Part shown: positions 18,644 to 32,612 of the stretch, piece after piece
Layout: the number at the start of each line of letters is the position of its first letter
Position numbering within the stretch: position 1 is the first letter of the stretch
From: Muricea muricata
Lineage: Eukaryota; Cnidaria; Anthozoa; Malacalcyonacea; Plexauridae
Length of the DNA: 64,000 nt
Direction of reading: 5' to 3'
NCBI GenBank assembly: GCA_963855995.1
Contig: OY979730.1
Location: forward strand, 6,025,341-6,089,340
The notes under the pieces: generated by a model
Database searches by the model: none
Told to the model about the DNA's origin: nothing
Seen by the model: the letters and a program-made list of their open reading frames with translations, nothing else
Program-made: the position numbers and the translations under genes

Positions 18644-21543
18644 AACTTAGCAAGTCGGGAATCAAATTTTCGGCGCTCAAACCATGGAGATGAGTGAAAT
18701 AACATGTTGAAATGAGCAACCTATAACTAGCTTATAAACTGAAAAGAAACGATCTTAGAATCATCAAAATCGCGTTTTTAGCGCTCTAGAAACGATTTGA
18801 GCGTAAAAACATGCTCAAATCACAAACTAAAGATTCCCGTCTAAAATCAATCACAACGACGTTTTAGAGCTTAAAATGATAATTTTAGTGCTAAAGTGAA
18901 CGAGTTAAGCCCAATGATATAATGCAATCACAGACCTAAAAGAGACCTTCTAATTGGAAATTGAAGAACTTGGCAAGTCGGGAATTAAGTTTTCGGCGGT
19001 CAAACCATGGAGATGAGTCAAATAACATGTTGAAATGAGAAACCTATAACTAGCTTGTAAACTGAAAAGAAACGATCTTAGAATCATCAAAATCGCGTTT
19101 TTAGCACTCTAGAAGTGATTTGAGCGTAAAAACATGCGAAAATCACCAACTATAGATTCGCGTCTTTAGTCGTTCACGGCGACGTTTTAGAGCTTAAAAT
19201 GATATTTTAGTGCTAAAGTTAACGAATTGAGCGCTAGTATGTACTGCAATCACGGACTTAAAAGAGAACTTCTAAATGAAAATTGCAGAACTTAGAAAGT
19301 CGGGAATCAAGTTTTCGGCGCTCAAACCACGGAGATGAGATAAATAACATGTTGAAATGAGAAACCTTAAACTAAGTTATAAACTGAAAAGAAACGATCT
19401 TAGAATCATCAAAATCGCGTTTTTAGCGCTCTAGAAGCAATTTGAGCGTAAAAACATGCTCAAATCAGAAACTAAAGATTCCTGTCTAAAATCAATCACG
19501 GCGACGTTTTAGAGCTTAAAATGATATTTTTAGTGCTAAAGTGAACGAGTTAAGCGCAATGATATAATGCAATCACGGACCTAAAAGAGACCTTCTAATT
19601 GGAAATTGAAGAACTTAGCAAGTCGGGAATTAAGTTTTCGGCGGTCAAACCATGGAGATGAGTGAAATAACATGTTGAAATGAGAAACCTATAACTAGCT
19701 TGTAAACTAAAAAGAAACGATCTTAGAATCATCAAAATCACGTTTTTAGCACTCTAGAAGTGATTTGAGCGTAAAAACATGCGAAAATCACCAACTATAG
19801 ATTCGCGTCTTAAGTCGTTCATGGCGACGTTTTAGAGCTTAAAATGATATTTTAGTGCTAAAGTTAACGAATTGAGCGCTATGATGTACTGCAATCACGG
19901 ACTTAAAAGAGACCTTCTAAATGAAAATTGCAGAACTTAGCAAGTCGGGAATCAAGTTTTCAGCGCTCAAACCATGGAGATGAGTGAAATAACATGTTGA
20001 AATGCGAAACCTATAACTAGCTTGTAATCTGAAAAGACACGATCTTAGAATCATCAAAATCGCGTTTTTAGCGCTGTAGCAGCGATTTAAGCATAAAACA
20101 TGCTCAAATCCCCAACTATAGATTCACGTCTTAAATCGTTCACGGCGACGTTTTAGAGCTTAAAATGATATTTTAGTGCTAAAGTTAACGAATTGAGCGC
20201 TATGATGTACTGCAATCACGGACTTAAAAAAGACCTTCTAAATGAAAATTGCAGAACTTAGCAAGTCGGGAATCAAGTTTTCATCGCTCAAACCACAGAG
20301 ATGAGTGAAATAACATGTTGAAATGAGAAACCTTAAACTAAGTTATAAACTGAAAAGAAACGATCTTAGAATCATCAAAATCGCGTTTTTAGCGCTCTAG
20401 AAACGATTTGAGCGTAAAAACATCCTCAAATCACCAACTATAGATTCGCGTCTTAAATCGTTCACGGCGACGTTTTAGAGCTTAAAATGATATTTTAGTG
20501 CTAAAGTTAACGAATTGAGCGCTATGATGTACTGCAATCACGGACTTAAAAGAGACCTTCTAAATGAAAATTGCAGAACTTAGCAAGTCGGGAAACAAGT
20601 TTTCGGCGCTCAAACCATGGAGATGAGTGAAATAACATGTTGAAATGCGAAACCTATATCTAGCTTGTAATCTGAAAAGACACGATCTTAGAATCATCAA
20701 AATCGCGTTTTTAGCGCTGTAGAAGCGATTTGAGCGTAAAAACATGCTCAAGTCACCAACTAAAGATTCGCGTCTTAAATCGTTCACGGCGACGTTTTAG
20801 AGCTTAAAATGATATTTCAGTGCTAAAGTTAACGAATTGAGCGCTATGATTAACTGCAATCACGGACTTAAAAGAGACCTTCTAAATGAAAATTGCAGAA
20901 CTTAGCAAGTCGGGAATCAAGTTTTCGGCGCTCAAACCATGGAGATGAGTGAAATAACATGTTGAAATGAGCAACCTATAACTAGCTTATAAACTGAAAA
21001 GAAACGATCTTAGAATCATCAAAATCGCGTTTTTAGCGCTCTAGAAGCGATTTGAGCGTAAAAACATGCTCAAATCAGAAACTAAAGATTCCTGTCTAAA
21101 ATCAATCACGGCGACGTTTTGGAGCTTAAAATGATATTTTTAGTGCTAAAGTGAACGAGTTAAGCGCAATGATATAATGCAATCACGGACCTAAAAGAGA
21201 CCTTCTAATTGGAAATTGAAGAACTTGGCAAGTCGGGAATCAAGTTTTCGGCGCTCAAACCATGGAGATGAGTGAAATAACATGTTGAAATGCGAAACCT
21301 ATATCTAGCTTGTAATCTGAAAAGACACGATCTTAGAATCATCAAAATCGCGTTTTTAGCGCTGTAGAAGCGATTTGAGCGTAAAAACATGCTCAAGTTA
21401 CCAACTAAAGATTCGCGTCTTAAATCGTTCACGGCGACGTTTTAGAGCTTAAAATGATATTTCAGTGCTAAAGTTAACGAATTGAGCGCTATGATTAACT
21501 GCAATCACGGACTTAAAAGAGACCTTCTAAATGAAAATTTCAG
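18644..21543 (+). repeat. Transition segment where A2 and E subtypes first appear
   Basis: Unit starts are 18644 (A), 18967 (B), 19289 (A2), 19612 (B), 19934 (C), 20255 (E), 20577 (D), 20899 (A) and 21222 (D). GATAATTTTAG (about 18879), TTAAACTAAG (about 19367) and CATCCTCAAATC (about 20421) are first seen here and recur to the right, whereas the left 18.6 kb lacks them. The segment 20577-21543 recurs at 26376 onward at an offset of 5799 bp. Confidence 0.85.
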
Positions 21544-24500
21544 AACTTAGCAAGTCGGGAATCAAGTTTTTGGCGCTCAAACCATAGAGATGAGTGAAAT
21601 AACATGTTGAAATGAGAAACCTATAACTAGCTTATAAACTGAAAAGAAACGATCTTAGAATCATCAAAATCGCGTTTTTAGCCCTCTAGAAGCGATTTGA
21701 GCGTAAAAAAATGCTCAAATCACAAACTAAAGATTCCCGTCTAAAATCAACCACGGCGACGTTTTAGAGCTTAAAATGATATTTTTAGTGCTCAAGTGAA
21801 CGAGTTAAGCGCAATGATATAATGCAATCACGGACCTAAAAGAGACCTTCTAATTGGAAATTGAAGAACTTAGCAAGTCGGGAATTAAGTTTTCGGCGGT
21901 CAAACCATGGAGATGAGTGAAATAACATGTTGAAATGAGAAACCTATAACTAGCTTGTAAACTGAAAAGAAACGATCTTAGAATCATCAAAATCGCGTTT
22001 TTAGCACTCTAGAAGTGATTTGAGCGTAAAAACATGCGAAAATCACCAACTATAGATTCGCGTCTTAAGTCGTTCACGGCGACGTTTTAGAGCTTAAAAT
22101 GATATTTTTAGTGCTAAAGTTAACGAATTGAGCGCTATGATGTACTGCAATCACGGACTTAAAAGAGACCTTCTAAATGAAAATTGCAGAACTTAGCAAG
22201 TCGGGAATCAAGTTTTCATCGCTCAAACCACAGAGATGAGTGAAATAACATGTTGAAATGAGAAACCTTAAACTAAGTTATAAACTGAAAAGAAACGATC
22301 TTAGAATCATCAAAATCGCGTTTTTAGCGCTCTAGAAACGATTTGAGCGTAAAAACATCCTCAAATCACCAACTATAGATTCGCGTCTTAAGTCGTTCAC
22401 GGCGACGTTTTAGAGCTTAAAATGATATTTTAGTGCTAAAGTTAACGAATTGAGCGCTATGATGTACTGCAATCACGGACTTAAAAGAGACCTTCTAAAT
22501 GAAAATTGCAGAACTTAGCAAGTCGGGAATCAAGTTTTCAGCGCTCAAACCATGGAGATGAGTGAAATAACATGTTGAAATGCGAAACCTATAACTAGCT
22601 TGTAATCTGAAAAGACACGATCTTAGAATCATCAAAATCGCGTTTTTAGCGCTGTAGCAGCGATTTAAGCATAAAACATGCTCAAATCCCCAACTATAGA
22701 TTCACGTCTTAAATAGTTCACGGCGACGTTTTAGAGCTTAAAATGATATTTCAGTGCTAAAGTTAACGAATTGAGCGCTATGATGTACTGCAATCACGGA
22801 CTTAAAAGAGACCTTCTAAATGAAAATTGCAGAACTTAGCAAGTCGGGAATCAAGTTTTCGGCGCTCAAACCATGGAGATGAGTGAAATAACATGTTGAA
22901 ATGAGCAACCTATAACTAGCTTATAAACTGAAAAGAAACGATCTTAGAATCATCAAAATCGCGTTTTTAGCGCTCTAGAAGTGATTTGAGCGTAAAAACA
23001 TGCGAAAATCACCAACTATAGATTCGCGTCTTTAGTCGTTCACGGCGACGTTTTAGAGCTTAAAATGATATTTTAGTGCTAAAGTTAACGAATTGAGCGC
23101 TATGATGTACTGCAATCACGGACTTAAAAGAGACCTTCTAAATGAAAATTGCAGAACTTAGAAAGTCGGGAATCAAGTTTTCGGCGCTCAAACCATGGAG
23201 ATGAGTGAAATAACATGTTGAAATGCGAAACCTATATCTAGCTTGTAATCTGAAAAGACACGATCTTAGAATCATCAAAATCGCGTTTTTAGCGCTGTAG
23301 AAGCGATTTGAGCTTAAAAACATGCTCAAGTCACCAACTAAAGATTCGCGTCTTAAATCGTTCACGGCGACGTTTTAGAGCTTAAAATGATATTTCAGTG
23401 CTAAAGTTAACGAATTGAGCGCTATGATTAACTGCAATCACGGACTTAAAAGAGACCTTCTAAATGAAAATTGCAGAACTTAGCAAGTCGGGAATCAAGT
23501 TTTCGGCGCTCAAACCATGGAGATGAGTGAAATAACATGTTGAAATGAGCAACCTATAAATAGCTTATAAACTGAAAAGAAACGATCTTAGAATCATCAA
23601 AATCGCGTTTTTACCGATCTAGAAGCGATTTGAGCGTAAAAACATGCTCAAATCAGAAACTAAAGATTCCTGTCTAAAATCAATCACGGCGACGTTTTAG
23701 AGCTTAAAATGATATTTTTAGTGCTAAAGTGAACGAGTTAAGCGCAATGATATAATGCAATCACGGACCTAAAAGAGACCTTCTAATTGGAAATTGAAGA
23801 ACTTAGCAAGTCGGGAAACAAGTTTTCATCGCTCAAACCACGGAGATGAGTGAAATAACATGTTGAAATGAGAAACCTTAAACTAAGTTATAAACTGAAA
23901 AGAAACGATCTTAGAATCATCAAAATCGCGTTTTTAGCGCTCTAGAAACTATTTGAGCGTAAAAACATCCTCAAATCACCAACTATAGATTCGCGGCTTA
24001 AATCGTTCACGGCGACGTTTTAGAGCTTAAAATGATATTTCAGTGCTAAAGTTAACGAATTGAGCGCTATGATGTACTGCACTCACGGACTTAAAACAGA
24101 CCTTCTAAATGAAAATTGCAGAACTTAGCAAGTCGGCAATCAAGTTTTCAGCGCTCAAACCCTGGAGATGAGTGAAATAACATGTTGAAATGCGAAACCT
24201 ATAACTAGCTTGTAATCTGAAAAGACACGATCTTTGAATCATCAAAATCGCGTTTTTAGCGCTGTAGCAGCGATTTAAGCATAAAACATGCTCAAATCCC
24301 CAATTATAGATTCACGTCTTAAATCGTTCACGGCGACGTTTTAGAGCTTAAAGTGATATTTCAGTGCTAACGTTAACGAATTGAGCGCTATGATGTACTG
24401 CAATCACGGACTTAAAAGAGACCTTCTAAATAAAAATTGGAGAACTTAGCAAGTCGGGAATTAAGTTTTCAGCGCTCAAACCACGGAAATGAGTGGAATA

Positions 24501-24764
24501 ACATGTTGAAATCAGAAACCTATAAGTAGCTTATAAACTGAAAAGAAACGATCTTAGAATCATCAAAATCGCGTTTTTAGCGCTGTAGAAGCGATTTGAG
24601 CGTAAAAACATGCTCAAGTCACCAACTAAAGATTCGCGTCTTAAATCGTTCACGGCGACGTTTTAGAGCTTAAAATGATATTTCAGTGCTAAAGTTAACG
24701 AATTGAGCGCTATGATTAACTGCAATCACGGACTTAAAAGAGACCTTCTAAATGAAAATTTCAG
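21544..24764 (+). repeat. Satellite units A B E C B D A E C D*, 3221-bp period copy 1
   Basis: Unit starts are 21544 (A), 21867 (B), 22190 (E), 22512 (C), 22833 (B), 23155 (D), 23477 (A), 23800 (E), 24122 (C) and 24443 (D*). Units 21544-23799 pair with 24765-27020 at an offset of 3221 bp (10 units), sharing AAATTTCAG, TAGCCCTC, AACCACGGCG and TTCATCGCTC. The B unit at 22833 has an A-type head (GAGCAACC) unlike its partner at 26054, so one exchange postdates the duplication. Units 23800-24764 recur at 29596 (offset 5796) with the rare GCACTCACGG and AAAACAGACC. Confidence 0.85.
22190..22511 (+). repeat. Reference E-type monomer (322 bp)
   Basis: Example of subtype E: TTCATCGCTC, CCACAGAG, TTAAACTAAG, GCTCTAGAAACG and CATCCTCAAATCACC, with a B-like tail (GTTAACGAATTGAGCG, then GATGTACTGC). 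It looks like a fusion of an A2 head with a B/C tail that then acquired its own changes. Confidence 0.75.
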
Positions 24765-27700
24765 AACTTAGCAAGTCGGGAATCAAGTTTTCGGCGCTCA
24801 AACCATAGAGATGAGTGAAATAACATGTTGAAATGAGAAACCTATAACTAGCTTATAAACTGAAAAGAAACGATCTTAGAATCATCAAAATCGCGTTTTT
24901 AGCCCTCTAGAAGCGATTTGAGCGTAAAAAAATGCTCAAATCACAAACTAAAGATTCCCGTCTAAAATCAACCACGGCGACGTTTTAGAGCTTAAAATGA
25001 TATTTTTAGTGCTCAAGTGAACGAGTTAAGCGCAATGATATAATGCAATCACGGACCTAAAAGAGACCTTCTAATTGGAAATTGAAGAACTTAGCAAGTC
25101 GGGAATTAAGTTTTCGGCGGTCAAACCATGGAGATGAGTGAAATAACATGTTGAAATGAGAAACCTATAACTAGCTTGTAAACTGAAAAGAAACGATCTT
25201 AGAATCATCAAAATCGCGTTTTTAGCACTCTAGAAGTGATTTGAGCGTAAAAACATGCGAAAATCACCAACTATAGATTCGCGTCTTAAGTCGTTCACGG
25301 CACCGTTTTAGAGCTTAAAATGATATTTTTAGTGCTAAAGTTAACGAATTGAGCGCTATGATGTACTGCAATCACGGACTTAAAAGAGACCTTCTAAATG
25401 AAAATTGCAGAACTTAGCAAGTCGGGAATCAAATTTTCATCGCTCAAACCACAGAGATGAGTGAAATAACATGTTGAAATGAGAAACCTTAAAGTAAGTT
25501 ATAAACTGAAAAGAAACGATCTTAGAATCATCAAAATCGCGTTTTTAGCGCTCTAGAAACGATTTGAGCGTAAAAACATCCTCAAATCACCAACTATAGA
25601 TTCGCGTCTTAAGTCGTTCACGGCGACGTTTTAGAGCTTAAAATGATATTTTAGTGCTAAAGTTAACGAATTGAGCGCTATGATGTACTGCAATCACGGA
25701 CTTAAAAGAGACCTTCTAAATGAAAATTGCAGAACTTAGCAAGTCGGGAATCAAGTTTTCAGCGCTCAAACCATGGAGATGAGTGAAATAACATGTTGAA
25801 ATGCGAAACCTATAACTAGCTTGTAATCTGAAAAGACACGATCTTAGAATCATCAAAATCGCGTTTTTAGCGCTGTAGCAGCGATTTAAGCATAAAACAT
25901 GCTCAAATCCCCAACTATAGATTCACGTCTTAAATCGTTCACGGCGACGTTTTAGAGCTTAAAATGATATTTCAGTGCTAAAGTTAACGAATTGAGCGCT
26001 ATGATGTACTGCAATCACGGACTTAAAAGAGACCTTCCAAATGAAAATTGCAGAACTTAGCAAGTCGGGAATCAAGTTTTCGGCGTTCAAACCACGGAGA
26101 TGAGTGAAATAACATGTTGAAATGAGAAACCTATAACTAGCTTGTAAACTGAAAAGAAACGATCTTAGAATCATCAAAATCGCGTTTTTAGCACTCTAGA
26201 AGTGATTTGAGCGTAAAAACATGCGAAAATCACCAACTATAGATTCGCGTCTTTAGTCGTTCACGGCGACGTTTTAGAGCTTAAAATGATATTTTAGTGC
26301 TAAAGTTAACGAATTGAGCGCTATGATGTACTGCAATCACGGACTTAAAAGAGACCTTCTAAATGAAAATTGCAGAACTTAGGAAGTCGGGAAACAAGTT
26401 TTCGGCGCTCAAACTATGGAGATGAGTGAAATAACATGTTGAAATGCGAAACCTATATCTAGCTTGTAATCTGAAAAGACACGATCTTAGAATCATCAAA
26501 ATCGCGTTTTTAGCGCTGTAGAAGCGATTTGAGCGTAAAAAAATGCTCAAGTCACCAACTAAAGATTCGCGTCTTAAATCGTTCACGGCGACGTTTTACA
26601 GCTTAAAATGATATTTCAGTGCTAAAGTTAACGAATTGAGCGCTATGATTAACTGCAATCACGGACTTAAAAGAGACCTTCTAAATGAAAATTGCAGAAC
26701 TTAGCAAGTCGGGAATCAAGTTTTCGGCGCTCAAACCATGGAGATGAGTGAAATAACATGTTGAAATGAGCAACCTATAACTAGCTTATAAACTGAAAAG
26801 AAACGATCTTAGAATCATCAAAATCGCGTTTTTAGCGCTCTAGAAGCGATTTGAGCGTAAAAACATGCTCAAATCAGAAACTAAAGATTCCTGTCTAAAA
26901 TCAATCACGGCGACGTTTTGGAGCTTAAAATGATATTTTTAGTGCTAAAGTGAACGAGTTAAGCGCAATGATATAATGCAATCACGGACCTAAAAGAGAC
27001 CTTCTAATTGGAAATTGAAGAACTTGGCAAGTAGGGAATCAAGTTTTCGGCGCTCAAACCATGGTGATGAGTGAAATAACATGTTGAAATGCGAAACCTA
27101 TATCTAGCTTGTACTCTGAAAAGACACGATCTTAGAATCATCAAAATCGCGTTTTTAGCGCTGTAGAAGCGATTTGAGCGTAAAAACATGCTCAAGTCAC
27201 CAACTAAAGATTCGCGTCTTAAATCGTTCACGGCGACGTTTTAGAGCTTAAAATGATATTTCAGTGCTAAAGTTAACGAATTGAGCGCTATGATTAACTG
27301 CAATCACGGACTTAAAAGAGACCTTCTAAATGAAAATTGCAGAACTTAGCAAGTCGGGAATCAAGTTTTCGGCGCTCAAACCATAGAGATGAGTGAAATA
27401 ACATGTTGAAATGAGAAACCTATAACTAGCTTATAAACTGAAAAGAAACGATCTTAGAATCATCAAAATTGCGTTTTTAGCGCTCTAGAAACGATTTGAG
27501 CGTAAAAACATCCTCAAATCACCAACTATAGATTCGCGTCTTAAGTCGTTCACGGCAACGTTTTAGAGCTTAAAATGATATTTCAGTGCTAAAGTTAACG
27601 AATTGAGCGCTATGATGTACTGCAATCACGGACTTAAAAGAGACCTTCTAAATGAAAATTGCAGAACTTAGCATGTCGGGAATCAAGTTTTCGGCGTTCA

Positions 27701-28628
27701 AACCACGGAGATGAGTGAAATAACATGTTGAAATGAGAAACCTATAACTAGCTTGTAATCTGAAAAGACACGATCTTAGAATCATCAAAATCGCGTTTTT
27801 AGCGCTGTAGCAGCGATTTAAGCATAAAACATGCTCAAATCCCCAACTATAGATTCACGTCTTAAATCGTTCACGGCGACGTTTTAGAGCTTAAAATGAT
27901 ATTTCAGTGCTAAAGTTAACGAATTGAGCGCTATGATGTACTGCAATCACGGACTTAAAAGAGACCTTCTAAATGAAAATTGCAGAACTTAGCATGTCGG
28001 GAATCAAGTTTTCGGCGTTCAAACCACGGAGATGAGTGAAATAACATGTTGAAATGAGAAACCTATAACTAGCTTGTAAACTGAAAAGAAACGATCTTAG
28101 AATCATCAAAATCGCGTTTTTAGCACTCTAGAAGTGATTTGAGCGTAAAAACATGCGAAAATCACCAACTATAGATTCGCGTCTTTAATCGTTCACGGCG
28201 ACGTTTTAGAGCTTAAAATGATATTTTAGTGCTAAAGTTAACGAATTGAGCGCTATGATGTACTGCAATCACGGACTTAAAAGAGACCTTCTAAATGAAA
28301 ATTGCAGAACTTAGAAAGTCGGGAATCAAGTTTTCGGCGCTCAAACCATGGAGATGAGTGAAATAACATGTTGAAATGAGAAACCTATAACTAGCTTGTA
28401 ATCTGAAAAGACACGATCTTAGAATCATCAAAATCGCGTTTTTAGCGCTGTAGCAGCGATTTAAGCATAAAACATGCTCAAATCCCCAACTATAGATTCA
28501 CGTCTTAAATCGTTCACGGCGACGTTTTAGAGCTTAAAATGATATTTCAGTGCTAAAGTTAACGAATTGAGCGCTATGATGTACTGCAATCACGGACTTA
28601 AAAGAGACCTTCTAAATGAAAATTGAAG
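24765..28628 (+). repeat. Satellite units A B E C B D A D E C B C, 3221-bp period copy 2
   Basis: Unit starts are 24765 (A), 25088 (B), 25411 (E), 25733 (C), 26054 (B), 26376 (D), 26698 (A), 27021 (D), 27343 (A head with E body), 27665 (C), 27986 (B) and 28308 (C). The first seven units are the partner of 21544-23799. Units 26376-27342 also resemble 20577-21543 (offset 5799), so three-way exchange has occurred. Units 27665, 27986 and 28629 share the rare GCATGTCGGG, which marks spread of one variant over neighbouring units. Confidence 0.85.
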
Positions 28629-31000
28629 AACTTAGCATGTCGGGAATCAAGTTTTCGGCGTTCAAACCACGGAGATGAGTGAAATAACATGTTGAAATGA
28701 GAAACCTATAACTAGCTTGTAAACTGAAAAGAAACGATCTTAGAATCATCAAAATCGCGTTTTTAAACCTGTAGAAGCGATTTGAGCGTAAAAACATGCT
28801 CAAATCAGAAACTAAAGATTCCTGTCTAAAATAAATCACTGCGACGTTTTAGAGCTTAAAATGATATTTTTAGTGCTAAAATGAACGAGTTAAGCGCAAT
28901 GATATAATGCAATCACGGACCTAAAAGAGACCTTCTAAATGGAAATTGAAGAACTTAGCAAGTCGGGAAACAAGTTTTCGGCGCCAAACCATGGAGATGA
29001 GTGAAAAAACATGTTGAAATGCGAAACCTATATCTAGCTTGTAATCTGAAAAGACACGATCTTAGAATCATCAAAATCGCGTTTTTAGCGCTGTAGAAGC
29101 GATTTGAGCGTAAAAAGATGCTCAAGTCACCAACTAAAGATTCGCGTCTTTAATCGTTCACGGCGACGTTTTAGAGCTTAAAATGATATTTCAGTGCTAA
29201 AGTTAACGAACTGAGCGCTATGATTAACTGCAATCACGGACTTAAAAGACACCTTCTAAATGAAAATTGCAGAACTTAGCAAGTCGGGAATCAAGTTTTC
29301 GGCGCTCAAACCATGGAGATGAGTGAAATAACATGTTGAAATGAGCAACCTATAACTAGCTTGTAAACAGAAAAGAAGCGATCTTAGATTCATCAAAATC
29401 GCGTTTTTAGCGCTCTAGAAGCGATTTGAGCGTAAAAACATGCTCAAATCACAAACTAAAGATTCCCGTCTAAAATCAATCACGGCGACGTTTTAGAGCT
29501 TAAAATGATATTTTTAGTGCTCAAGTGAACGAGTTAAGCGCAATGATATAATGCAATCACGGACCTAAAAAAGACCTTCTAATTGGAAATTGAAGAACTT
29601 AGCAAGTCGGGAAACAAGTTTTCATCGCTCAAACCACGGAGATGAGTGAAATAACATGTTGAAATGAGAAACCTTAAACTAAGTTATAAACTGAAAAGAA
29701 ACGATCTTAGAATCATCAAAATCGCGTTTTTAGCGCGCTAGAAACTATTTGAGCGTAAAAACATCCTCAAATCACCAACTATAGATTCGCGTCTTAAATC
29801 GTTCACGGCGACGTTTTAGAGCTTAAAATGATATTTCAGTGCTAAAGTTAACGAATTGAGCGCTATGATGTACTGCACTCACGGACTTAAAACAGACCTT
29901 CTAAATGAAAATTGCAGAACTTACCAAGTCGGCAATCAAGTTTTCAGCGCTCAAACCCTGGAGATGAGTGAAATAACATGTTGAAATGCGAAACCTATAA
30001 CTAGCTTGTAATCTGAAAAGACACGATCTTTGAATCATCAAAATCGCGTTTTTAGCGCTGTAGCAGCGATTTAAGCATAAAACATGCTCAAATCCCCAAT
30101 TATAGATTCACGTCTTAAATCGTTCACGGCGACGTTTTAGAGCTTAAAGTGATATTTCAGTGCTAACGTTAACGAATTGAGCGCTATGATGTACTGCAAT
30201 CACGGACTTAAAAGAGACCTTCTAAATAAAAATTGGAGAACTTAGCAAGTCGGGAATTAAGTTTTCAGCGCTCAAACCACGGAAATGAGTGAAATAACAT
30301 GTTGAAATCAGAAACCTATAAGTAGCTTATAAACTGAAAAGAAACGATCTTAGAATCATCAAAATCGCGTTTTTAAACCTGTAGAAGCGATTTGAGCGTA
30401 AAAACATGCTCAAATCAGAAACTAAAGATTCCTGTCTAAAATAAATCACTGCGACGTTTTAGAGCTTAAAATGATATTTTTAGTGCTAAAATGAACGAGT
30501 TAAGCGCAATGATATAATGCAATCACGGACCTAAAAGAGACCTTCTAAATGGAAATTGAAGAACTTAGCAAGTCGGGAAACAAGTTTTCGGCGCCAAACC
30601 ATGGAGATGAGTGAAAAAACATGTTGAAATGCGAAACCTATATCTAGCTTGTAATCTGAAAAGACACGATCTTAGAATCATCAAAATCGCGTTTTTAGCG
30701 CTGTAGAAGCGATTTGAGCGTAAAAAGATGCTCAAGTCACCAACTAAAGATTCGCGTCTTTAATCGTTCACGGCGACGTTTTAGAGCTTAAAATGATATT
30801 TCAGTGCTAATTTTAACGAACTGAGCGCTATGATTAACTGCAATCACGGACTTAAAAGACACCTTCTAAATGAAAATTGCAGAACTTAGCAAGTCGGGAA
30901 TCAAATTTTGGGCGCTCAAACCATGAAGATGAGTGAAATAACATGTTGAAATGAGCAACCTATAACTAGCTTATAAACTGAAAAGAAACGATCTTAGAAT
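28629..31000 (+). repeat. Phrase F D A E C, then F D A
   Basis: Unit starts are 28629 (F), 28952 (D), 29273 (A), 29596 (E), 29918 (C), 30239 (F), 30562 (D) and 30883 (A). Copies 1610 bp apart share TTTTTAAACCTGTAG (about 28760 and 30370), AATAAATCACTGCG, GGCGCCAAACC and GTGAAAAAACATG. The shortened head GGCGCCAAACC, one base less than the usual GGCGCTCAAACC, begins here and makes these D units 321 bp. The F and D pairs are near-identical; the A units have diverged at the head (TTTTGGGCGC at 30907). Confidence 0.85.
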
Positions 31001-32612
31001 CATCAAAATCGCGTTTTTAGCGCTCTAGAAGCGATTTGAGCGTAAAAACATGCTCAAATCAGAAACTAAAGATTCCCGTCTAAAATCAATCACGGCGACG
31101 TTTTAGAGCTTAAAATGATAATTTTAGTGCTAAAATGAACGAGTTAAGCGCAATGATATAATGCAATCACAGACCTAAAAGAGACCTTCTAATTGGAAAT
31201 TGAAGAACTTAGCAAGTCGGAAATTAAGTTTTCGGCGGTCAAACCATGGAGATGAGTGAAATAACATGTTGAAATGAGAAACCTATAACTAGCTTGTAAA
31301 CTGAAAAGAAACGATCTTAGAATCATCAAAATCGCGTTTTTAGCACTCTAGAAGTGATTTGAGCGTAAAAACATGCAAAAATCACCAACTATAGCTTCGC
31401 GTCTTTAGTCGTTCACGGCGACGTTTTAGAGCTTAAAATGATATTTTAGTGCTAAAGTTAACGAATTGAGCGCTATTATGCACTGCAATCACGGACTTAA
31501 AAGAGACTTTTTAAATGAAAATTGCAGAACTTAGAAAGTCGGGAATCAAGTTTTCGGCGCTCAAGCCACGGAGATGAGATAAATAACATGTTGAAATGAG
31601 AAACCTTAAACTAAGTTATAAACTGAAAAGAAACGATCTTAGAATCATCAAAATCGCGTTTTTAGCGCTCTAGAAGCGATTTGAGCGTAAAAACATGCTC
31701 AAATCAGAAACTAAAGATTCCTGTCTAAAATCAATCACGGCGACGTTTTAGAGCTTAAAATGATATTTTTAGTGCTAAAGTGAATGAGTTAAGCGCAATG
31801 ATATAATGCAATCACGGACCTAAAAGAGACCTTCTAATTGGAAATTGAAGAACTTAGCAAATCGGGAATTAAGTTTTCGGCGGTCAAACCATGGAGATGA
31901 GTGAAATAACATGTTGAAATGAGAAACCTATAACTAGCTTGTAAACTGAAAAGAAACGATCTTAGAATCATCAAAATCACGTTTTTAGCGCTCTAGAAGC
32001 GATTTGAGCGTAAAAACATGCGAAAATCACCAACTATAGATTCGCGTCTTTAGTCGTTGACGGCGACGTTTTAGAGCTTAAAATGATATTTTAGTGCTAA
32101 AGTTAACGAATTGAGCGCTATGATGTACTGCAATCACGCACTTAAAAGAGACCTTCTAAATGAAAATTGCAGAACTTAGCAAGTCGGGAATCAAGTTTTC
32201 GGCGCTCAAACCATGGAGATGAGTGAAATAACATGTTGAAATGCGAAACCTATATCTAGCTTGTAATCTGAAAAGACACGATCTTAGAATTATCAAAATC
32301 GCGTTTTTAGCGCTGTAGAAGCGATTTGAGCGTAAAAAGATGCTCAAGTCACCAACTAAAGATTCGCGTCTTAAATCGTTCACGGCGACGTTTTAGAGCT
32401 TAAAATGATATTTCAGTGCTAAAGTTAACGAACTGAGCGCTATGATTAACTGCAATCACGGACTTAAAAGACACCTTCTAAATGAAAATTGCAGAACTTA
32501 GCAAGTCGGGAATCAAGTTTTCGGCGCTCAAACCATGGAGATGAGTGAAATAATATGTTGAAATGAGCAACCTATAACTAGCTTATAAACAGAAAAGAAG
32601 CGATCTTAGATT
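31001..32612 (+). repeat. 1612-bp duplication, copy 1 (B A2 B D A)
   Basis: Unit starts are 31206 (B), 31528 (A2), 31851 (B), 32173 (D) and 32495 (A). All recur 1612 bp later with private variants such as AAAATGCAAAAATCACC, TATAGCTTCGCG, GACTTTTTAAATG, CTCAAGCCACGG, CGTTGACGG, ATCACGCAC and TTAGAATTATC. The left limit is just before 31001, where TTAGAATC differs from TTAGATTC. Confidence 0.9.
31528..31850 (+). repeat. Reference A2-type monomer (323 bp)
   Basis: Example of A2: a head with TTAGAAAGTCGGG, GATGAGATAAATAAC and CCTTAAACTAAG, then an A-type body (GCTCTAGAAGCG, CTCAAATCAGAAAC, CCTGTC) and an A tail. It usually follows a B unit that ends TATTATGCACTGC, so B-A2 behaves as a linked pair across the right half of the window. 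Confidence 0.75.

Noticed and set aside
25959-26177. Minus-strand frame of 72 codons and longer frames at 37897-38181 and 41484-41723 that differ from the usual satellite frame.
   Set aside because: They result from single changes, indels or B/C combinations in satellite units; their content is the same repeat in another frame.
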